DNA of 64,000 nucleotides, from the NCBI RefSeq assembly GCF_001904655.1, contig NZ_MRCC01000003.1, forward strand, positions 1 through 64,000, given 5' to 3'. Source of the DNA: Chroogloeocystis siderophila 5.2 s.c.1 (GTDB taxonomy: Bacteria; Cyanobacteriota; Cyanobacteriia; Cyanobacteriales; Chroococcidiopsidaceae). Below, piece after piece: positions 57,997 to 64,000 of this stretch. Under the pieces are notes generated by a model. It saw nothing but the letters and a program-made list of their open reading frames with translations. It was not told the DNA's origin and made no database searches. The position numbers and the translations under genes are program-made. Each line of letters begins with the position of its first letter. Position 1 is the stretch's first letter.

Positions 57997-60435
57997 TTAG
58001 GATTTGATCTCTAATCCTTCCACCTCAGCGACTTGTAGGAGTGTTTTCAGTACCGAATCAGGGTTAAGGCTAATTGAATCAATTCCTTGTTCGACTAAGA
58101 AGCGAGCAAATTCAGGGTAGTCGCTGGGGGCTTGACCGCAGATACCAATTTTACGATTGAATTTTTTAGCAGATGCGATCGCCATTTGTACTAATTTTTT
58201 TACCGCATCGTTGCGTTCGTCAAATAAATCTGCAACCATTGCTGAATCGCGGTCTAAGCCTAACGCAAGTTGCGTTAGATCGTTAGAACCAATCGAAAAA
58301 CCATCAAAAACTTGGCTGAATTCCTCGGCTAACAGCACATTGCTAGGTAACTCACACATCACATAGACTTGTAAATCATTTTCACCGCGTACCAAGCCGT
58401 GTTTTGCCATCTCAGCTAAGACTTTGCGTCCTTCATCGGGTGTCCGACAAAATGGAACCATTAAGATGACATTTGTCAAGCCCATTTCCTCCCGCACTTT
58501 TTTGATCGCTTGACATTCCAAAGCAAAACCTTCGCGGTAGCGATCGCTATAATATCGAGATGCTCCCCGCCAACCTAGCATCGGGTTTTCTTCTTGCGGT
58601 TCAAAATCACCTCCCCCCAAGAGATTAGCGTATTCGTTGCTCTTAAAGTCTGATAGCCTAACAACTACAGGTTTTGGATAAAAAGCTGCTGCAATAGTTG
58701 CTACACCTTGCGCTAACTTATCAACAAAGTATTGTGGCTTGTGTTCATATTGGCAAGTTAACGTGGCAATTTCATCTTTAATCGCATTTTCTGGAAGTTC
58801 GTCAAAGTGAACCAACGCCAACGGATGCACCTTAATATGGTTAGCGATAATAAACTCCAAGCGTGCTAACCCGACACCATCGTTAGGAATCGCCGCCACA
58901 CCAAACGCTTCGGCAGGATTACCCAAGTTGATCGTAATTTGCGTGCGGGTACGCGGTAAATTTTCTAGCCTTACCTCCTGAACTTCATAAGGTAATATGC
59001 CTTGATAAACTTTACCTTCTTCACCTTCGGCACACGAAACGGTGACTTCTTGACCAGATTTGAGTACGCTGATTGCATTCCCTGTACCGACAATCGCTGG
59101 AATTCCTAACTCGCGTGCAATAATGGCTGCATGACACGTACGCCCACCTTGATTTGTGACGATCGCACTTGCTTTTTTCATAATTGGTTCCCAATCAGGA
59201 TCGGTTTTATACGTCACCAAAACCTCTCCAGCTTTGAATTGATCGAGTTTGTGGACATCCAGAATCACGCGGACTTTTCCTTGACCGATCGCTTCGCCAA
59301 TACTCCGTCCTTTTACCAGAACTGGGCTGTGTTCTTGTAGCGAGTAACTTTTTAATAAATTCTGATGTTTTTGCGACTGCACCGTTTCAGGACGTGCTTG
59401 GACAATAAACATTTCTCCTGTAATTCCGTCTTTTGCCCATTCGATATCCATCGGTGTGAAAGTTCCCCGCACTTGGGAATAATGATCTTCTATCAAACAA
59501 GCCCAACGCGCGAGTTGCAGAACTTCTTCATCGTTAAGTGTAAACTGCATCCGGTCATCGAGAGGTACAGGAACGTTTTTTGTTTGCTTAGAACCGCCAA
59601 CATCGTAGATAAGTTTGAGTTCTTTTGTTCCTAGACGCTTTTCTAAAATCGGGCGAAAACCTGCTTGTAAGGTGGGTTTAAACACCAAGTATTCATCAGG
59701 GTTCACCATTCCTTGCACAACGTTTTCCCCTAAACCATACGCGGCGGTGATTAGCACTGCATCTTTGAAGCCAGATTCGGTATCAATTGAGAACATGACT
59801 CCTGAAGATGCTAGGTCTGATCGCACCATTTTTTGCACGCCGACAGAAAGCGCAACATCTAAGTGGTTAAATCCTTTGATTTGCCGATAGGAGATCGCGC
59901 GATCGGTAAAGAGTGAAGCGAAGCATCGATGACAAGCATCGAGAACTGCGGCTAAGCCGTGGACGTTGAGATAAGTTTCTTGTTGTCCGGCGAAACTTGC
60001 ATCGGGTAAATCTTCCGCAGTAGCACTCGAACGTACCGCAACATCTGTATCAAAACCGTAACGCTGACACAGCTTATCATACGCAGCAGCGATCGCGTCT
60101 TCAAGTTCTGCGGGAAATGGCGTTTGCAAAATCAATGAACGCGCTTGTCTACCTTTTTGTCGTAGTTGGTTGACATCTTCAATATCTAAATCTGCAAACA
60201 ATTTACCTAATTCTGCTTCCAATCCAGCCGACTGCATAAAGTAGCGATAAGCCTTTGCGGTGGTAGCAAAACCACTGGGAACGTTAACTCCTTGGTTGGA
60301 CAGTTGCTGGATCATTTCTCCTAAAGAAGCATTTTTACCACCCACCAAGGCAAGATCAGCTAGGCTAACTGTATCTAATTCCAATACAAAATCTTGCTTA
60401 CCAGCAGTTTGAGCAACCGTAGTTTGCAACATCAA
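57997..60435 (-). CDS. ppsA: Phosphoenolpyruvate synthase
   Basis: 812 residues in the PpsA order: N-terminal ATP-binding domain (VGGKNASLGEMIQQL, VAVRSSATAEDLPDASFAGQQETYLNV), phospho-His domain with GGRTCHAAIIARELG, and C-terminal PEP-binding TIM barrel (LARLEFIIANHIKVHP, GIDSISLNPDSVLKTL). Reaction: pyruvate + ATP + H2O to PEP + AMP + Pi. Length matches the family (about 800). Upstream, at 60440-60565, a gap holds the promoter. Met2 is an equivalent start. Confidence 0.95.
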   Translation of the reverse strand: MMLQTTVAQTAGKQDFVLELDTVSLADLALVGGKNASLGEMIQQLSNQGVNVPSGFATTAKAYRYFMQSAGLEAELGKLFADLDIEDVNQLRQKGRQARSLILQTPFPAELEDAIAAAYDKLCQRYGFDTDVAVRSSATAEDLPDASFAGQQETYLNVHGLAAVLDACHRCFASLFTDRAISYRQIKGFNHLDVALSVGVQKMVRSDLASSGVMFSIDTESGFKDAVLITAAYGLGENVVQGMVNPDEYLVFKPTLQAGFRPILEKRLGTKELKLIYDVGGSKQTKNVPVPLDDRMQFTLNDEEVLQLARWACLIEDHYSQVRGTFTPMDIEWAKDGITGEMFIVQARPETVQSQKHQNLLKSYSLQEHSPVLVKGRSIGEAIGQGKVRVILDVHKLDQFKAGEVLVTYKTDPDWEPIMKKASAIVTNQGGRTCHAAIIARELGIPAIVGTGNAISVLKSGQEVTVSCAEGEEGKVYQGILPYEVQEVRLENLPRTRTQITINLGNPAEAFGVAAIPNDGVGLARLEFIIANHIKVHPLALVHFDELPENAIKDEIATLTCQYEHKPQYFVDKLAQGVATIAAAFYPKPVVVRLSDFKSNEYANLLGGGDFEPQEENPMLGWRGASRYYSDRYREGFALECQAIKKVREEMGLTNVILMVPFCRTPDEGRKVLAEMAKHGLVRGENDLQVYVMCELPSNVLLAEEFSQVFDGFSIGSNDLTQLALGLDRDSAMVADLFDERNDAVKKLVQMAIASAKKFNRKIGICGQAPSDYPEFARFLVEQGIDSISLNPDSVLKTLLQVAEVEGLEIKS

Positions 60436-60565
60436 TCAACTTCCTCTTCTCAAGCTTAGTTAGTTTTTGTGAGAAGCTTTTGTGGAGAACTCGTGATTTA
60501 CTTCTCATTCCTACATCTTTAGTTATAGGAAAACAACTTGAGGAAATTGTGAGGTTGTGTTGACG

Positions 60566-61219
60566 TTACTGCTGATTTAGTGTAGCAATCAACCACCGAC
60601 TAATTGCCCCATCGTCTTCAGTTTGAGAACGCTTCAGGGCTTCTTCTACTAAATTAATATCTAGTCCTTGTAATACTTGCGATTCTCGAATGAAATGACT
60701 TTGTGTTGGTGTTAAACAACTTGCAATCACTTTACCTGCATTGACATCAACAACCCAGTATTCCTGCACACCCATGCGTTGATAAAGCTTTTGTTTGCGA
60801 TTAGTATCGTCTTCTAAGGAGGAAACTGCGACTTCGACTACGAGTGTTGGTGGATCGAGTTCATTTAAGTTTACAGGTGCGTTGTTACGCGGCGGAAATC
60901 TCAAGTTTTTGCCGAGATAGTATGCGATATCTGGCTGGGCTTCTTGCAATCCAGCTTTTCTCAGACTAGGATTTGTCAGTTCTTTAATTGCAATGTTCTT
61001 AATTGCTGCATACAAAACAATAACTGTAGAAACAATCGAATTATCTTGACTATGTGCAGAACCTATAGGGGACATCTCAATTCTCATGCAGCCTTCATCG
61101 TAGTAAAATCTCCCACTTACCAAAGTTGGATCGTCTGCAAACGTCAGAAAATCTTCCCAAGCTGCTGCTACCCAGGTGTCAGTAGGAACGGTACTTAAGG
61201 CTGGAGGTGGATTAACCAT
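60566..61219 (-). CDS. Uma2-family (DUF820) putative nuclease
   Basis: 217 residues. Contains the Uma2 core PDIAYYLGKNLRFPP...LDPPTLVVEVAVSSLEDDTNRKQKLYQRMGVQEYWVVDVNAGK with the PD-(D/E)xK-type residues. It is a different subgroup from the copy at 19816 (shorter N-terminal domain, SGRFYYDEGCMRIEMSPIGSAH). Role unknown; probable nuclease by fold. Alone in its transcription unit. Confidence 0.88.
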   Translation of the reverse strand: MVNPPPALSTVPTDTWVAAAWEDFLTFADDPTLVSGRFYYDEGCMRIEMSPIGSAHSQDNSIVSTVIVLYAAIKNIAIKELTNPSLRKAGLQEAQPDIAYYLGKNLRFPPRNNAPVNLNELDPPTLVVEVAVSSLEDDTNRKQKLYQRMGVQEYWVVDVNAGKVIASCLTPTQSHFIRESQVLQGLDINLVEEALKRSQTEDDGAISRWLIATLNQQ

Positions 61220-61360
61220 CGCCGTAAAATTCCAGTATTGCCGAATATTAAATATTTTACTTCAATCGAGCCTTGCTCTATAGCTGTGTTCTTGAACACC
61301 CAGCCTCTGCAAGATAACCTAATAATTAAGAATCGTTACAATAAAAGATAAAATCACACC

Positions 61361-62050
61361 ATGAGTCAAACTGCGCTTAATTTAACAGCGATCGCCATAT
61401 TTTTAACAACAATGACGGCTTTGCTAGGACCAATATTCAATGTATCTCCTACAATTCCTGCGATCACAACCTTTAGCCTCTTAGGGCTTGCCACTTTAGA
61501 TAGTTTTAGCTTACAAGGTAAGGGTGGTACTTTAGTATTAGACTGGTTAGCAAGTTTTTCTCCTCAACACCGCGATCGCATTATTCGCCATGAAGCTGGA
61601 CACTTCCTTGTCGCGCATCTTTTAGGAATTCCGGTGACAGGCTATGCTTTAAGTGCTTGGGAAGCTTTAAAACAAAAACAACCAGGACAGGGTAGCGTTA
61701 GCTTTGATGATACAGAAGTTGTATCTCAACTTGCACAAGGCACAATTTCTGCACAATTATTAGATCGCTACTGTACCATCTGGATGGCAGGAATTGCCGC
61801 CGAAACTTTGGTTTACGATCAAGCCGAAGGTGGTGCTGACGACCGTCAACATCTTCATACTGTACTTTCATCGTTAGGATTTTCTGCTGCAAGTGTAGAA
61901 TTGAAACAGCGATTTTGTAGCTTGCAAGCCCGTAACTTACTACAACAAAATTGGACAGCATATGAAGCATTAATTGCTGCAATGCAAAAGCGTATTGATG
62001 CCACTGAATGCCGCAACTTAATCAATTCACTAACACAAGAGCATAAATAA
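61361..62050 (+). CDS. AAA-less M41-type zinc peptidase homologue
   Basis: 229 residues: one or two hydrophobic N-terminal segments (about 5-45), then a FtsH-like M41 peptidase domain with zinc motif HEAGH (77-81) and, later, the acidic ligand region GGADDRQHL. The AAA ATPase module that normally precedes M41 is absent. In cyanobacteria such proteins are annotated as ATP-dependent Zn proteases, but this one cannot use ATP by itself. It might act with another AAA protein or cleave membrane substrates passively. Confidence 0.82.
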   Translation: MSQTALNLTAIAIFLTTMTALLGPIFNVSPTIPAITTFSLLGLATLDSFSLQGKGGTLVLDWLASFSPQHRDRIIRHEAGHFLVAHLLGIPVTGYALSAWEALKQKQPGQGSVSFDDTEVVSQLAQGTISAQLLDRYCTIWMAGIAAETLVYDQAEGGADDRQHLHTVLSSLGFSAASVELKQRFCSLQARNLLQQNWTAYEALIAAMQKRIDATECRNLINSLTQEHK

Positions 62051-62068
62051 TTACGAATTACAAATTGT

Positions 62069-63115
62069 TCAGTCTGTGCAATTGATAATACAGTTTCTGC
62101 CAGCCGCTTTAGCTTGTAATAAATATTCATCAGCACGTGCTAGCATTTGCACACCTTCAGAATCGTCAGACGTCCTAAGACAACTTGTGCCGATGCTAAT
62201 TGTAATGGGAATTGACAGGGCATTGTCAATGACAAATGGTTGCTCGCTTACAATGCGTTGCAATCGACGCGCAACAACGAATGCATCTTGACAGTTGGTG
62301 TTGTGCAGCAAAATTACAAATTCCTCACCACCGTAGCGAAAGGGAATATCTCCTGAGCGTAAGTTGTAGCGTAAACGCGAACTTAGTAACTTGAGAATGT
62401 GATCGCCGATTAAATGCCCGTATGTATCATTTACAACTTTAAAATAGTCAACGTCTAGCATCAAAGCACTCAGCGGTATTTCATAATTTCGGCTAGTACG
62501 AATGTGGCGAACTAAATTACTTTCTAAAGCCCTACGATTATTGAGTTCTGTTAGTGGATCGACATAGGCGATCGTGGACAACAAATTGTTAGTTTGAAGA
62601 AGATCGCGATACTTTTTTACTTTCCGCAAACCAACTTGAATATGTGCAAGTAAAAGACGCGTAACTGGCTGCGTACTATCTTCTAAATTCAAATTACCGT
62701 CTGGTAGCCATACATAAGCATCTGCGGCTTCCTCTAATGCTGTAGCAGTCGTGTCGAGTTCCCAATTCCAATGCGCACGCTTTCTTTCAGCGATGAGTTG
62801 TGCGCGATCTTCTACAAGAATACAGTATATCCAAGACAGCGGTGTTTGCTGCTTGAGCCAGCGGCAAAGGTCTAGACTTTGTTCCAAGCCAGCCTGTACC
62901 ATCAGGATATCGGGAGGTCTGACCTCAATCCAGTTTTGTGCTTCGCTCACATCAACGGCAAACTCTACAGTAAAACCTGTGCCATGACGAATTTGGTATG
63001 GCAACCTAGCAAAAAAATCTTTCTCGCCAACGGTTAGAATTGAAGGATGCATGATGCTATCTATCTGCTCAATCTTAATGTTTGGAACTCCAGTAATAAA
63101 AGGTTCTGCACACAT
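62069..63115 (-). CDS. Diguanylate cyclase with N-terminal receiver-like domain
   Basis: 348 residues. The N-terminal ~150 form a degenerate response-regulator-like fold (ILTVGEKDFFARLPYQI, PDILMVQAGLEQSLDLCRWLK) in which the phospho-acceptor Asp region is not clearly preserved. The C-terminal GGDEF domain (about 185-345) has the active signature GGEEF and an intact inhibitory I-site RSGD five residues before it. It should make c-di-GMP with product inhibition. The start at 63115 is uncertain; Met22 is an alternative and neither has a clear ribosome binding site. Confidence 0.9.
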   Translation of the reverse strand: MCAEPFITGVPNIKIEQIDSIMHPSILTVGEKDFFARLPYQIRHGTGFTVEFAVDVSEAQNWIEVRPPDILMVQAGLEQSLDLCRWLKQQTPLSWIYCILVEDRAQLIAERKRAHWNWELDTTATALEEAADAYVWLPDGNLNLEDSTQPVTRLLLAHIQVGLRKVKKYRDLLQTNNLLSTIAYVDPLTELNNRRALESNLVRHIRTSRNYEIPLSALMLDVDYFKVVNDTYGHLIGDHILKLLSSRLRYNLRSGDIPFRYGGEEFVILLHNTNCQDAFVVARRLQRIVSEQPFVIDNALSIPITISIGTSCLRTSDDSEGVQMLARADEYLLQAKAAGRNCIINCTD

Positions 63116-63617
63116 TAAAGTTTATTTTGTAATGAATAATTTTTAATACTTTAAAATCTTTACGTATTCAAATTAAATTATAGGTTTTTAGAATTTTATC
63201 TTGAAATCGGATATTTTATTGTCACTAAATATTCAGTATTAAAATCATTTTTTTATCTTAATTTTATAGAATAATCATTTTTTTGTTTGCTATTGTCTAT
63301 AGACTCTATCAATTTAAACTACGTATTATCTTTAAGTTAAGTAATATATGTTTTAATTATTTCCGTATTATCACTTATAAAAAGAATCGTTGTCACTAGC
63401 AAAAGTATGATTTATATCAAAATTTGATACTTGTCATATCAGCTATGCAAAATTTTAAAAAAACTCAGTGAAGATTAGAGTGAGAAAAAGTCAGAAAAAG
63501 TGATGTGTTTTTTATATGTTGAGTAATTTGCTGACTACAGTGGCGGACAAAATCCTTATATTTGCAGCGATAACCATTTAAAATATGGTGACAGAGACAA
63601 TATCAGGAGTGACTTTC
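63116..63617. other. AT-rich intergenic interval, 502 bp
   Basis: Divergent promoter region between the diguanylate cyclase and leuS. Very AT-rich, with no reading frame or structured RNA recognised. An AGGAG at 63605-63609 serves the leuS start. Confidence 0.45.
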
Positions 63618-64000
63618 GTGGAGTCGCGTTACAACCCCGCAGCGATCGAGGAAAAGTGGCAACAAACTTGGGCGGAACTTGGTTTAGACCAAACTCAGAC
63701 AGATAGTGCTAAGCCGAAATTTTATGCGCTATCGATGTTTCCCTATCCGTCGGGTAGCCTGCATATGGGTCACGTTCGTAATTACGTAATTACAGATGTT
63801 ATTGCCCGATTGAAGCGAATGCAAGGATATCGGGTATTACACCCTATGGGTTGGGACGCGTTTGGTTTACCTGCAGAGAATGCAGCGATTGATCGTGGAA
63901 TTGGGCCGGCGAAGTGGACGTATCAGAATATTGCGCAGATGCGATCACAACTGCAACGCTTGGGTTTATCAATCGATTGGAATCGCGAAGTCGCAACGTG
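63618..64000 (+). CDS. leuS: Leucyl-tRNA synthetase, 5' part
   Basis: The first ~127 residues of LeuRS, cut by the window end. [13 protein letters not shown] opens the protein, followed by the class I HIGH-equivalent HMGH in [15 protein letters not shown] and [16 protein letters not shown] at 63618 is chosen as start because AGGAG lies eight bases upstream; an in-frame ATG at 63585 would add 11 residues without homology. It charges tRNA-Leu in the cytoplasm. Confidence 0.95.
   Translation, partial: MESRYNPAAIEEKWQQTWAELGLDQTQTDSAKPKFYALSMFPYPSGSLHMGHVRNYVITDVIARLKRMQGYRVLHPMGWDAFGLPAENAAIDRGIGPAKWTYQNIAQMRSQLQRLGLSIDWNREVAT

Overview
The window is chromosomal DNA from a cyanobacterium. It encodes the carboxysome shell protein CcmP, an NblB-like HEAT protein, an RRM RNA-binding protein, a fused NDH-2-like/SelD protein, DUF3531 and DUF3122 proteins, two Uma2 proteins and an AMIN-domain TonB-dependent receptor. 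GCGATCGC (HIP1) octamers are frequent, and cyanobacterial heptamer and GGTAATxGGTAAT-type repeats occur between genes. A Chroococcidiopsidales-like organism is my guess; the sequence does not prove it. No complete insertion sequence and no CRISPR array was seen.

Layout. 0-0.8 kb: a truncated tyrosine integrase beside a tRNA-Ala(CGC) that has lost its 5' acceptor strand, probably an old integration junction. 0.9-4.2 kb: pentapeptide-repeat protein, CcmP, Rbp and an RmlC-like epimerase. 4.2-6.4 kb: AT-rich and almost gene-free. 6.4-14.4 kb: a nitrogen-scavenging region. It has uraH, an NCS2 xanthine/urate-type permease and an HpxO-type FAD urate hydroxylase, then a tail-anchored globin, then a three-gene NitT/TauT-type ABC transporter read leftward behind a clear guanidine-I (ykkC) riboswitch. 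This transporter is most likely a guanidine importer.

14.7-35 kb: mostly housekeeping genes (NDH2-SelD fusion, 2-hydroxyacid dehydrogenase, M20 amidohydrolase, bioD, Ser/Thr kinase, prs, Nudix, TPR protein, ECF-like ATPase, rsmG, exported Fe/Mn-SOD, aldo/keto reductase, rpiA, cysteine desulfurase). Three decayed genes lie among them: a glutathione S-transferase with two in-frame stops, a FAD oxidoreductase with two in-frame stops, and a frameshifted HSDR_N-type protein. 34.8-37.4 kb: a solo photolyase FAD domain and a solo photolyase-type alpha/beta domain on one strand, flanking a K+ channel gene split by TGA-ATG on the other.

37.6-47.9 kb: an iron-siderophore cassette (AraC regulator, DUF29 protein, AMIN-TonB receptor, Fe-siderophore binding lipoprotein, sucrase/ferredoxin-like protein) bracketed by two ABC half-transporters whose ATPase motifs are degenerate in a complementary way. 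This suggests one heterodimeric exporter. 48-64 kb: lepA, a hybrid-less sensor kinase, M42 peptidase, CBS and HEAT proteins, a 164-bp MITE-like element, a bactofilin-like membrane protein with DUF3122, a universal stress protein, ppsA, Uma2, an AAA-less M41-type protease, a diguanylate cyclase and the 5' part of leuS.
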